Shown here one piece after another: positions 1 to 8,432 of a stretch of 64,000 nucleotides of DNA. A program made the position numbers and the translations under genes. The notes beneath the pieces were generated by a model. That model saw only the letters and a list, made by a program, of their open reading frames with translations. It was not told the DNA's origin and searched no databases. Source of the DNA: Sediminibacterium sp. C3 (GTDB lineage: Bacteria > Bacteroidota > Bacteroidia > Chitinophagales > Chitinophagaceae); assembly GCF_000508085.1 (NCBI RefSeq), contig NZ_KI669560.1:1831248-1895247 (forward strand). The letters run 5' to 3'. Within the stretch, counting starts at the first letter, position 1. Every line of letters starts with the position of its first letter.

Positions 1-191
1 TTCCTTCAGAAAAAGTGCTGACGAGCAAGGATAGTCTGAGTAGTTTTTCTCCTCTTTTTCCAAAAGCTAAAGTAATTCATGAAGGAAATCAGTTTTCCGT
101 ATCCTTATTAACCCTGCCTTTTTTAAATCCTACAACAAGAGAGAAGGAAACGCCCAGATACATCATCATCGATTTAGACGGGAAACCTTAG
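1..191 (+). CDS. 3' end of an unidentified gene
   Basis: An open frame runs in from the left edge (first full codon at 3) and stops at a TAG at 189-191, giving about 62 residues. The end reads roughly ...RYIIIDLDGKP. I do not recognise the family. The stop lies about 30 bp before the start of the next gene on the same strand, so the two may be co-transcribed. The start and most of the protein lie outside the window. Confidence 0.5.
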   Translation, partial: PSEKVLTSKDSLSSFSPLFPKAKVIHEGNQFSVSLLTLPFLNPTTREKETPRYIIIDLDGKP

Positions 192-220
192 ACTTGTGAA
201 TTTTGCTTAATTTTACCAAA

Positions 221-1510
221 ATGACTGAGTTTTTTATAATTCTTTTCTTAATTATTCTGAACGGATTGTTCTCCATGGCAGAAATTGCCTTGGTGTCTGC
301 CAGGAAAGCCCGGTTGGAAGCCCAGGCATCCAAGGGTGATGAAGATGCTGCAAAAGCATTGAAACTGGCCAATCATCCGGATACGTTTCTATCTACTGTT
401 CAAATTGGGATTACTTTAATAGGTGTACTAACTGGTATTTTTTCCGGTGATAAATTCAAAGAACCTTTGGCCAATTGGCTTTCAGGCTTTCCCGTATTTA
501 CTGCTTATGCAAGTACCATTGCAACTACCATCATTGTTATAATTGTTACCTATTTGTCCCTTGTTTTAGGGGAGTTGGTACCCAAACGAATTGGACTGAG
601 TAATCCTGAGGGAATCGCTAAATCTGTTGCAGGCCCTATGCGTTTTGCCGGCTGGCTCACTTTCCCATTTATCTGGCTATTGTCAAAGTCATCTAATATT
701 ATAGTTAAGCTGATGCGCATAAAGGCCAATGAGAATCAGGTAACAGAAGAAGAAATTAAGGCCATTATCAGTGAAGGTACTGAACAGGGAACCATTGAAG
801 AGGCTGAGCAGGAAATTATTGAAAGAGTATTTCACTTAAGTGACCGGAATATTACTTCATTAATGACGCACAGAAGCGATATTGAATGGATAGAGGGAGA
901 TAAGAAAGTAGGAGAAGTAAGGAGTTTGCTGCAAGACATGATTCACTCTGTGTATCCGGTTTGTGAAGAGGATATTGATCATATTAAAGGTGTCGTATCC
1001 ATTAAGGACTTGTTCGCAGCCGACGCAGATGCAACTATTTTCTCCATTATGAAGCCAGCCATGTATGTGCCGGAAAACAATTCAGCCTATCAGGTATTGG
1101 AAAAATTCAAGCAAACAAAAATTCATCAGTGTTTTATTGTAGACGAATACGGCAGTGTGCAGGGGCTGATGACCTTAAACGATATTCTGGAAGCCATTGT
1201 AGGTGATATTCCGCAGGAAGAAGATGAAGCATATGAAATTATTGAAAGAGCAGATGGCTCTTACCTGATAGATGCCCAGATTCCATTCTACGACTTCCTG
1301 AGTAAGTTTGACAAAACAGAATGGATGGAAAAATGGGAGCAGGATTTCAATACCCTGGCCGGATTTATCATTCATCATCTGGAGCGCATACCTAAAACGG
1401 GTGAAACCCTTGAATGGGAATCCTTTACTTTTGAAATTGTTGACATGGACAATCACCGGATTGACAAAGTCCTTGTTACGTCAAGCGAGCCATTGATTAC
1501 CCATGATTAG
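221..1510 (+). CDS. CNNM/DUF21-CBS membrane protein (hemolysin C / CorC-like)
   Basis: Inner-membrane protein of about 429 residues in the family annotated as hemolysin or CorC/TlyC-like, linked to divalent-cation transport or resistance. The N-terminal DUF21 transmembrane domain covers about residues 1-190 and contains the typical GELVPKRIGL stretch. A pair of CBS domains follows (about 200-330), then a CorC/HlyC transporter-associated domain (about 340-425). I chose the ATG at 221 because MTEFFIILFLIILNG is the usual membrane start; an upstream TTG at 203 is in frame but less likely. The stop overlaps by 4 bp the end of the convergent DUF6702 gene. The substrate is not readable from the sequence. 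Confidence 0.9.
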   Translation: MTEFFIILFLIILNGLFSMAEIALVSARKARLEAQASKGDEDAAKALKLANHPDTFLSTVQIGITLIGVLTGIFSGDKFKEPLANWLSGFPVFTAYASTIATTIIVIIVTYLSLVLGELVPKRIGLSNPEGIAKSVAGPMRFAGWLTFPFIWLLSKSSNIIVKLMRIKANENQVTEEEIKAIISEGTEQGTIEEAEQEIIERVFHLSDRNITSLMTHRSDIEWIEGDKKVGEVRSLLQDMIHSVYPVCEEDIDHIKGVVSIKDLFAADADATIFSIMKPAMYVPENNSAYQVLEKFKQTKIHQCFIVDEYGSVQGLMTLNDILEAIVGDIPQEEDEAYEIIERADGSYLIDAQIPFYDFLSKFDKTEWMEKWEQDFNTLAGFIIHHLERIPKTGETLEWESFTFEIVDMDNHRIDKVLVTSSEPLITHD

Positions 1511-1995
1511 AAGCTAAATTGAATGGTTTTTTGCGGATAATCTAGTTTGTAACTTTTTTGGTTCCCCTTACTTTTTACATGGAATAGATTAATCTGACTG
1601 GTTTCGTAGTCGTGAAGAATTGAACAATGAATGTCTACGGTGTTCATTTCTTTTACTTGTTCCACTTCAAAATAAGACCAAACACTTTCTCTTATGATTT
1701 CGTAACCGATATAGTTGAATTTTACCGGCTTCCCGTTGATCTTAATTTGTAATGTCTTTCCAATATACTGGTTGATTTGCTGATCTATATAGGCTTTGTT
1801 GGCAGGTTTAATGATATCAATGGTACCGGTTGATTGCTTTTGAAGCGTTTTTTCTAGGTCATCTGTAAAAATGCGGATGCTTATTTCAGCCGTTGCTTCT
1901 TTTTCGTTATGGTTGATTTCAATCACCGAAACAAAAAAAGGGTGAAAAAGTGCAAGGCTTGCTGATAGCAGCCATTGAACAAAAATTGTAGCCAT
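1507..1995 (-). CDS. DUF6702 family exported protein
   Basis: A protein of about 162 residues with a hydrophobic N-terminus (about 1-22) followed by a soluble, mostly beta domain. The start region FHPFFVSVIEINHN and the phrase ISIRIFTDDLE match the DUF6702 pattern of Bacteroidota. No lipobox is visible. The function is unknown; members have sometimes been labelled peptidase E, for which I see no catalytic motif. It is divergent from the HupE/UreJ-like gene, which is followed by two M1 peptidases, an arrangement I recall from other Bacteroidota. I infer that it is a periplasmic partner of that locus. Confidence 0.7.
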   Translation of the reverse strand: MATIFVQWLLSASLALFHPFFVSVIEINHNEKEATAEISIRIFTDDLEKTLQKQSTGTIDIIKPANKAYIDQQINQYIGKTLQIKINGKPVKFNYIGYEIIRESVWSYFEVEQVKEMNTVDIHCSILHDYETSQINLFHVKSKGNQKSYKLDYPQKTIQFSF

Positions 1996-2044
1996 TGAAC
2001 CAGTTTATTTACAGCAAATGTCGGTTTTAATTTATATTGCTGCT

Positions 2045-2626
2045 ATGATTGATTTTGGACTTTTTTTCCAGATGGGATATGAGCATATTGCTGATTTAAA
2101 TGGAATCGACCATATTCTTTTTGTTGCCGCACTTTGCATTCGCTATCAGTTTGCTGATTGGAAAAAACTGCTTTGGCTGGTTACCGCTTTTACGCTGGGG
2201 CATTCCATCACCCTTGCTTTAAGTGTTTTTAATATTGTCAATTATTCCGTTAACTGGATCGAATTCCTGATTCCGGTTACCATTGTTATTACTGCTATAA
2301 GCAATGTTTTTGTTAAAAAATTTGTGTACAAGGCCAAATTCCCGCTGATTTATTTTTTTGCCGCTTTTTTCGGATTGATTCACGGATTGGGCTTTAGTAA
2401 TTACCTGAAAAGTCTCTTAAGCAAGGAGGGAAATATTGTTCCGGAATTATTGGCCTTTAATCTGGGGCTGGAGGCCGGACAGCTGGTAATCGTACTCGCT
2501 ATTCTTATTATTTCACTTATATTCGTTCAGCTTTTTAAAATAAACCGAAGGGAATATTTATTATATGTTTCCGGCGGAATTTTCGCCATTGCTCTGCAAA
2601 TGGCATTAGAAAGATTACCCTTTTAA
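2045..2626 (+). CDS. HupE/UreJ-2 family membrane protein
   Basis: An integral membrane protein of about 193 residues with six or so hydrophobic segments. Histidine motifs typical of the HupE/UreJ group are present: GYEHIADLNGIDHILF near the N-terminus and FTLGHSITLAL in the next helix. Characterised HupE/UreJ relatives are nickel permeases, but this second subfamily has no proven substrate. The ATG at 2045 gives the usual start, MIDFGLFFQMGYEH; an in-frame ATG at 2018 would add nine residues. The gene is divergent from DUF6702 and only about 15 bp upstream of the first M1 peptidase, so an operon with the peptidases is likely. Confidence 0.82.
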   Translation: MIDFGLFFQMGYEHIADLNGIDHILFVAALCIRYQFADWKKLLWLVTAFTLGHSITLALSVFNIVNYSVNWIEFLIPVTIVITAISNVFVKKFVYKAKFPLIYFFAAFFGLIHGLGFSNYLKSLLSKEGNIVPELLAFNLGLEAGQLVIVLAILIISLIFVQLFKINRREYLLYVSGGIFAIALQMALERLPF

Positions 2627-2641
2627 TAAACCAACTCAATT

Positions 2642-5032
2642 ATGAAAAAAGTTGCGCTGTTCATGGTACTTGCTTTGTTTGCTGCTCGCACACAGGCCCA
2701 AAATATCATGAACAATCCCACATCTAATCATGGGAACAAGTTTGAACAGTTAGGAACCATTTTGCCAACCCCTAACGAATACCGGACTGCCAGCGGGGCA
2801 CCCGGTCCAAAGTACTGGCAACAAAGAGCAGACTATGTTATTAAAGCAGAATTGGATGAAGCCAATTTGAAATTAAAGGGTACAGAAACCGTAACGTATT
2901 TCAATAACTCTCCGGACGTATTGACTTATTTGTGGTTACAGCTGGATGAAAATGAGCACAGTTCCAAGAACAATGCTAATTACCAGGATGCTACTTCTAT
3001 GCCTCGTCAGCTAACCACCAGTCAGCTGGACAATATGGCCAACGCCAAGAAAGACAATGGGAACGGACATATTATTTCATCTTTAACTGATATTACTGGA
3101 AAAGCATTGAAATACACCATCAACAGAACCATGATGCGTGTTGATTTACCTGCACCGCTTAAGCCAGGACAAAAATTTGTTTTCAATGTGGCCTGGAGTT
3201 ATAAAATCACCAACAGAATGGTTGAAGGGGGAAGAGGTGGTTATGAAACCCTGGAAGATGGCAACAATTTATTTACCATGGCACAGTGGTTCCCCCGTTT
3301 GTGCGTATACAGTGATTTTCAGGGATGGCAGAACCAACAGTTTACCGGAAGAGGAGAGTTTGCCCTTGCTTTCGGAAACTATGATGTTACCCTAACGGTT
3401 CCAGCAGACCATATTGTATTAAGTACGGGCGTTTGTCAAAACTACGCACAGGTTTTAACCCCTGCACAAATGGCCAGATGGAACCAGGCTCAGACTGCTA
3501 AAGAACCTGTTGAAATTGCCACTTTAGAAGAGGCAAAAGCCAAGGAAGGTTCAAAAAGTACACAGAAAAAAACATGGGTATACAAGGCTGAAAATGTCAG
3601 AGACTTTGCCTGGACTACCAGCCGTAGATATATCTGGGACGCCATGCCGGTTTATGTTGAGGGTAAAAAGATTATGTGCATGAGTGGCTACCCCAAAGAA
3701 GCCTATGGTTTGTACAGAAAGTTTTCAACCAAGGTAGTGGCTCATACCATCAAGTCTTATTCTAAGTTTTCTATTCCTTATCCTTATCCGGTTGCCCAAA
3801 GTATTGAAGCTTCCAATGGTATGGAATACCCAATGATCTGTTTCAATAATGGAAGAACCAATAAAGACGGCTCTTACAGCGAGCAAACCAAGGTTGGTAT
3901 GATTGGGGTGATTGTTCACGAAGTAGGACATAATTTCTTCCCGATGATTGTAAACAGTGACGAGCGTCAGTGGAGCTGGATGGATGAAGGTATCAACAGT
4001 TTTGTTCAGTACCTTACAGAGGAATTATTCGATAATAAGTATCCTTCCAGAGGAGGCCCGGCCTGGGGTATTGCTGGATATATGCGTTTGCCTAAAGAGC
4101 AATTGGAGCCTATTATGACCAATAGCGAAAATATTATTTTGTTCGGCCCCAATGCTTATACCAAACCAGCAACCGGTTTAAATATTCTTCGTGAAACCAT
4201 TATGGGCAGAGAATTATTTGATTATGCTTTCAAGGAGTACTCTCGCAGATGGGCATTCAAGCATCCTACACCCGCTGATTTCTTCCGTACCATGGAAGAT
4301 GCTAGTGCAGAAGACCTGGATTGGTTCTGGAGAGGCTGGTTTTATGGAATTGATCCTGTGGATATAGCAATTGATACCGTAAAGCATGCGGTAATGAATC
4401 CTGATGCCAAACCAAATGTTCCTCAAGCATCCACACAAACCATGCCTTTGGCCAAGCCTTTGTTTAGTGGTGCGGCTGCTTTTGATGACATTTCAAAGCA
4501 GCGAAACAGAAACGATAAAAGCATTATTTTCCTAACCGATGCGGATACCAGCTTAAGAGATTTCTACTGGAGATATACCCGTGGATTGGAGCCTTATGAT
4601 TCAGTAACCCGCGTGCCTGTCCCTAGTTTCCCTGCACCAACAGAATTGACTGCAGAAGAGAAAGCCAAGTACCAGGATGTGAACCTTTATGAAGTTACTT
4701 TTTCTAATAAAGGGGGATTAGTAATGCCAATTATTGTAGAGTTTACTTTTGAAGACGGAACCACTGAAACGGAAAAAATTCCTGCTCAGATCTGGAGAAA
4801 AAATGAGCAAAAAGTAACCAAGTTGTTCATGACCACTAAAAAAGCCAAGCATATTAAGTTAGATCCAATGAGAGAAACTGCTGATATTAACGAAGGAAAC
4901 AATGTATGGCCCAAAAACGGGGTTGCTCCTGAACAAAGCAAATTTAGCTTATTCAAGAGTGCTTCCGGAAGAAGCCGTGGTCAATCCAGCGGTGCGAATC
5001 CAATGCAAAACGCCATGCAGAAATCTAACTAA
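2642..5032 (+). CDS. Secreted M1 family metallopeptidase, copy 1
   Basis: A gluzincin aminopeptidase-like protein of 796 residues. It has an N-terminal signal peptide (about 1-19, cut near AQA/Q) and an M1 beta domain. A GMEYP sequence stands in for the GxMEN substrate motif. The zinc site is H426-E-V-G-H430 with the third ligand E449, so HExxH-x18-E is intact, and the general base is E427. Expected to cleave N-terminal residues from peptides in the periplasm or at the cell surface. The C-terminal third is beta-rich and ends in a G/S/N/Q-rich tail. No T9SS sorting domain is seen. It is paralogous to the next gene, with near-identical blocks along the whole length. It lies about 15 bp behind the HupE-like gene. 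Confidence 0.92.
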   Translation: MKKVALFMVLALFAARTQAQNIMNNPTSNHGNKFEQLGTILPTPNEYRTASGAPGPKYWQQRADYVIKAELDEANLKLKGTETVTYFNNSPDVLTYLWLQLDENEHSSKNNANYQDATSMPRQLTTSQLDNMANAKKDNGNGHIISSLTDITGKALKYTINRTMMRVDLPAPLKPGQKFVFNVAWSYKITNRMVEGGRGGYETLEDGNNLFTMAQWFPRLCVYSDFQGWQNQQFTGRGEFALAFGNYDVTLTVPADHIVLSTGVCQNYAQVLTPAQMARWNQAQTAKEPVEIATLEEAKAKEGSKSTQKKTWVYKAENVRDFAWTTSRRYIWDAMPVYVEGKKIMCMSGYPKEAYGLYRKFSTKVVAHTIKSYSKFSIPYPYPVAQSIEASNGMEYPMICFNNGRTNKDGSYSEQTKVGMIGVIVHEVGHNFFPMIVNSDERQWSWMDEGINSFVQYLTEELFDNKYPSRGGPAWGIAGYMRLPKEQLEPIMTNSENIILFGPNAYTKPATGLNILRETIMGRELFDYAFKEYSRRWAFKHPTPADFFRTMEDASAEDLDWFWRGWFYGIDPVDIAIDTVKHAVMNPDAKPNVPQASTQTMPLAKPLFSGAAAFDDISKQRNRNDKSIIFLTDADTSLRDFYWRYTRGLEPYDSVTRVPVPSFPAPTELTAEEKAKYQDVNLYEVTFSNKGGLVMPIIVEFTFEDGTTETEKIPAQIWRKNEQKVTKLFMTTKKAKHIKLDPMRETADINEGNNVWPKNGVAPEQSKFSLFKSASGRSRGQSSGANPMQNAMQKSN

Positions 5033-5050
5033 TACATAGTTTAAAACAAT

Positions 5051-5093
5051 ATACAATGCCACCTGCTTAAATTCGGGTGGCATTTTGTATTTT
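5051..5093 (+). terminator. Intrinsic terminator after M1 copy 1
   Basis: The inverted repeat TGCCACC / GGTGGCA has a 12-base AT-rich loop and is followed by TTTTGTATTTT. It lies between the two peptidase genes, so the second copy may have its own promoter or depend on read-through. Confidence 0.7.
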
Positions 5094-5126
5094 AGCCTAG
5101 CTATAGCAATTCATAAAAAATAGTGT

Positions 5127-7514
5127 ATGAAGAAATTTTTGACGCTTGCTTTTACCATTTTAGCTGTGTATTCCGCAAAGGCGCAAAACATCATGAATAA
5201 TCCCACATCTAACCATGGGAATAAGTTTGAGCAGTTGGGTACCATATTACCCACGCCCAATGAATACAGAACAGCCAGTGGGGCTCCAGGTCCAAAGTAT
5301 TGGCAACAGCGAGCTGATTACGTAATTAAAGCTACACTGGATGAACCCAAACTGAGCTTAACGGGGTCAGAAACCATTACCTATTACAATAATTCTCCTG
5401 ATGTGTTAACTTATTTGTGGTTGCAGCTCGATGAAAATCAGCACAGTACGGTTAACAATGCCAATTATCAGGATGCTTCCTATTTGGAGAATGCCATCAA
5501 CACGAATCAATTGGATAAGCTGGCTGCGGCTAAAACTGATAATGGGTATGGCCATAAAATTTCAAGGCTAGCAGATGCAATGGGTAAGCCATTGAAATAC
5601 TTTATCAACAAAACGATGATGCGGGTTGAATTGCCAGCGCCTTTGAAACCTGGTCAAAAATTTGCATTCAATGTAGATTGGAGCTATAAGATTTCCGACA
5701 GAATGACTTTTGCCGGAAGAGGTGGATATGAAATGCTGGAAGATGGAAATCATTTGTTTACTATGGCACAATGGTTTCCCCGTTTATGCGTGTACAGCGA
5801 TTTTCAGGGTTGGCAGAATCAGCAGTTTTCAGGAAGAGGAGAATTTGCATTGACTTTTGGCAATTATGATGTAACCTTAACCGTGCCTTCTGATCATATC
5901 GTACTAAGTACCGGCGTTTGTCAAAACTATGCACAGGTATTAACGCCTGCACAATTAAGTCGCTGGAATCAGGCGCAAACCAGCAAGGAGCCTGTTGAAA
6001 TTGCTACACTGGATGAAGCCAATCAAAGATCAACCGGTAAATCTGCCAAAACCAAAACCTGGATCTACAAAGCAGAGAATGTAAGAGATTTTGCCTGGAC
6101 AACCAGCCGCAGATATATCTGGGATGCCATGCCTGTTTATATTGAAGGAAAGAAAGTCATGTGTATGAGTGGCTATCCAAAGGAAGCTTACGGACTGTAT
6201 CGTAAGTTCTCTACCAAAGCAGTGGCCCATACCATTAAAACCTATTCCAAGTTCTCTATTCCTTATCCATATCCGGTAGCGCAAAGTATTGAAGCATCTA
6301 ATGGAATGGAATATCCAATGATTTGTTTCAATAACGGAAGAACCAATAAAGACGGATCCTATGCGGAAGCTACCAAGTATGGAATGATTGGTGTGATTAT
6401 TCACGAAGTGGGACATAATTTCTTCCCCATGATTGTGAACAGCGATGAGCGCCAGTGGAGCTGGATGGATGAAGGGTTAAATACATTCGTTCAGTTTTTA
6501 ACCGAAGAAGAGTGGGACAATAAATATCCCAGCCGTCGTGGACCAGCCCGTCTAATTACAGATTACATGCGCTTGCCGAAAGAACAGCTGGAGCCTATTA
6601 TGACCAACAGCGACAATATTATTCAGTTTGGTCCGAATGCCTATGCAAAGCCTGCTACTGGTCTGAATATTTTAAGAGAGACCATCATGGGCAGGGAATT
6701 ATTTGATTATGCATTTAAAGAGTATGCCAGAAGATGGGCATTTAAACATCCAACTCCTGCAGACTTATTCCGTACCATGGAAGATGCCAGCGCAGAAGAT
6801 TTGGATTGGTTCTGGAGAGGCTGGTTCTATAGCATAGAGCCATGCGATATTGCCATTGAAGGAGTAAAGCATGCAGTGGTGAACAAACAGCCTGCAGCAG
6901 TTGCGCCAAGAACCGGAGCACCGGCAATGCGTAGTCTGGATAAGCCATTATTCAGTGGTGCAGCAGCTTTTGATGATATATCCAAGCAGCGGAACAGAAA
7001 TGATAAGAACATTATTTTTTATACCGATGCTGATACCAGTTTAAGAGATTTCTACTGGAGATATACCCGCGGTCTGGAACCATATGATTCCAGTTTTAAA
7101 TATCCGGCGCCGGTGATGAATACGCCTGAACCTTTGTCAGGGGAGGCATTGGCCGCTTATGAAAATGTTCATTTATATGAAATCAGTTTTGCCAACAAGG
7201 GAGGTCTTGTAATGCCAATCATCGTAGAATTCACCTTTGAAGATGGTACCAAGGAAACGGAAAAAATTCCTGCTCAAATCTGGAGAAAGAATGAACAGAA
7301 AGTAACCAAACTGTTTATGACACAAAAGAAAGCGATATCTATTCAGTTGGATCCATTAAAAGAAACAGCTGATATTGATGAATCAAATAACAAATGGCCG
7401 AACGGAGTGCTAGATGAGCCTTCCAAGTTCAGTTTATTTAAAGGGGGTGCAGGCAGAGGAAGAGGACAGTCTTCCGGTATGAATCCAATGCAACATGCAC
7501 AGCAAAAGAATTAA
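5127..7514 (+). CDS. Secreted M1 family metallopeptidase, copy 2
   Basis: Tandem paralogue of the preceding gene, 795 residues, with signal peptide (about 1-19, ending SAKA/Q). The zinc motif H426-E-V-G-H430 with E449 and the GMEYP substrate motif are intact and in register with copy 1. The mature N-terminus (NIMNNPTSNHGNKFEQ...) is nearly identical to copy 1. Differences concentrate in the helical insert around residues 120-150 and in a Pro/Ala-rich linker near residue 590. Codon usage differs at many silent positions, so the duplication is not recent and both copies seem to be under selection as active enzymes. The C-terminus again ends in a GRGQSSG-type low-complexity tail. Confidence 0.92.
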   Translation: MKKFLTLAFTILAVYSAKAQNIMNNPTSNHGNKFEQLGTILPTPNEYRTASGAPGPKYWQQRADYVIKATLDEPKLSLTGSETITYYNNSPDVLTYLWLQLDENQHSTVNNANYQDASYLENAINTNQLDKLAAAKTDNGYGHKISRLADAMGKPLKYFINKTMMRVELPAPLKPGQKFAFNVDWSYKISDRMTFAGRGGYEMLEDGNHLFTMAQWFPRLCVYSDFQGWQNQQFSGRGEFALTFGNYDVTLTVPSDHIVLSTGVCQNYAQVLTPAQLSRWNQAQTSKEPVEIATLDEANQRSTGKSAKTKTWIYKAENVRDFAWTTSRRYIWDAMPVYIEGKKVMCMSGYPKEAYGLYRKFSTKAVAHTIKTYSKFSIPYPYPVAQSIEASNGMEYPMICFNNGRTNKDGSYAEATKYGMIGVIIHEVGHNFFPMIVNSDERQWSWMDEGLNTFVQFLTEEEWDNKYPSRRGPARLITDYMRLPKEQLEPIMTNSDNIIQFGPNAYAKPATGLNILRETIMGRELFDYAFKEYARRWAFKHPTPADLFRTMEDASAEDLDWFWRGWFYSIEPCDIAIEGVKHAVVNKQPAAVAPRTGAPAMRSLDKPLFSGAAAFDDISKQRNRNDKNIIFYTDADTSLRDFYWRYTRGLEPYDSSFKYPAPVMNTPEPLSGEALAAYENVHLYEISFANKGGLVMPIIVEFTFEDGTKETEKIPAQIWRKNEQKVTKLFMTQKKAISIQLDPLKETADIDESNNKWPNGVLDEPSKFSLFKGGAGRGRGQSSGMNPMQHAQQKN

Positions 7515-7537
7515 TTAAACGATTCAATATAGATAAT

Positions 7538-7580
7538 AATAACGCAACTTGTTTCCATTAATAAGTTGCGTTATTGCTTA
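7538..7580 (+). terminator. Strong hairpin terminator after M1 copy 2
   Basis: A perfect 13-bp inverted repeat (AATAACGCAACTT at 7538-7550 and its complement at 7563-7575) has a 12-base loop. It ends the HupE-M1-M1 transcription unit and sits just before the esterase start at 7592. Confidence 0.75.
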
Positions 7581-7591
7581 AAAAACACACA

Positions 7592-8419
7592 ATGAAAAAA
7601 CTTGGGATAATTCTTTCTTTCGTTTTAATGGGATTCAATGGCTTTACAGCTGAAGTAGATACATTGATGGTACCCAGTAAGTCCATGAATAAAAATATTC
7701 CTGCTGTAATTGTACTTCCTGCCGGTTACCAAAATGCAAAACAAAATTTTCCTGTTGTGTATTTGTTGCATGGGGCAGGGGGTAGCTATCGCAACTGGAT
7801 TACCCGTGTGCCTCATATAAAAGCGCTGGCTGATCAATACCAGATGGTGATAGTATGTCCTGACGGAGCGGTAACCAGTTGGTATTTTGATAGTCCGGTT
7901 GATAGCAATTTCAGGTATGAAACTTTTGTGGCTAAAGAGCTTCCGGTCTATATTGATGAGCATTACAAGACCATTCCAAATAGAAAGGGCAGGATATTAA
8001 CCGGACTTAGCATGGGAGGTCATGGTTCCTTGTTTTTAGGATTCAGACATGCGGACAATTTTAGTGGGGCGGGTAGTATGAGTGGGGTATTACACGTAAC
8101 AGTGATTCGACAGGGGTATGGGGTTGAGAAAATATTGGGGGATACACTGACTAATAAAAAATATTGGAACGACTGGAGTGTGTTGAATGCAATTGAGCAG
8201 AAACCTGCAGATTCACTGGCCATACTTATTGATTGTGGCATTGAAGACAGGGTGCTGCCCATGAACAGAGCAGTTCATGAAAAAATGCTGAAGCTTAAAA
8301 TTGCACATGAGTATACAGAAAGACCTGGTAATCATGACTGGAAATACTGGGAAAACGCCATTGATTACCAAATCTTGTTTTTTAGCAAGCATTTCAAAAG
8401 GATGCTTGCTAAAAATTAA
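7592..8419 (+). CDS. Secreted esterase D / FrmB-like alpha/beta hydrolase
   Basis: A serine hydrolase of about 275 residues in the esterase-D family (S-formylglutathione hydrolase, feruloyl esterase and antigen 85 relatives). A signal peptide (about 1-19) indicates export. The oxyanion region LLHGAGG, the nucleophile elbow G-L-S140-M-G-G, D219 in IEDR and H248 in GNHDW make a complete triad. The ATG at 7592 is chosen because it begins the signal peptide; a TTG at 7574 lies inside the upstream terminator stem. The natural ester is unknown; carbohydrate-ester or general esterase activity is plausible. The gene converges on the glycosyltransferase operon. Confidence 0.85.
   Translation: MKKLGIILSFVLMGFNGFTAEVDTLMVPSKSMNKNIPAVIVLPAGYQNAKQNFPVVYLLHGAGGSYRNWITRVPHIKALADQYQMVIVCPDGAVTSWYFDSPVDSNFRYETFVAKELPVYIDEHYKTIPNRKGRILTGLSMGGHGSLFLGFRHADNFSGAGSMSGVLHVTVIRQGYGVEKILGDTLTNKKYWNDWSVLNAIEQKPADSLAILIDCGIEDRVLPMNRAVHEKMLKLKIAHEYTERPGNHDWKYWENAIDYQILFFSKHFKRMLAKN
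8379..8415. repeat. 14-bp inverted repeat over the esterase 3' end
   Basis: TTTTTAGCAAGCAT at 8379-8392 is complemented exactly at 8402-8415, with a 9-base loop. It lies inside the last codons of the esterase and between convergent genes. The flanking T and A runs are part of the stem, so there is no extra U tail. It may act as a bidirectional transcription stop or an mRNA 3' end stabiliser. Confidence 0.55.
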
Positions 8420-8432
8420 GTTATTGGATATT

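Noticed and set aside
6030..6416. 128-codon minus-strand frame inside M1 copy 2
   Set aside because: A similar antisense frame occurs in copy 1 and follows from the conserved M1 coding sequence; no independent features.
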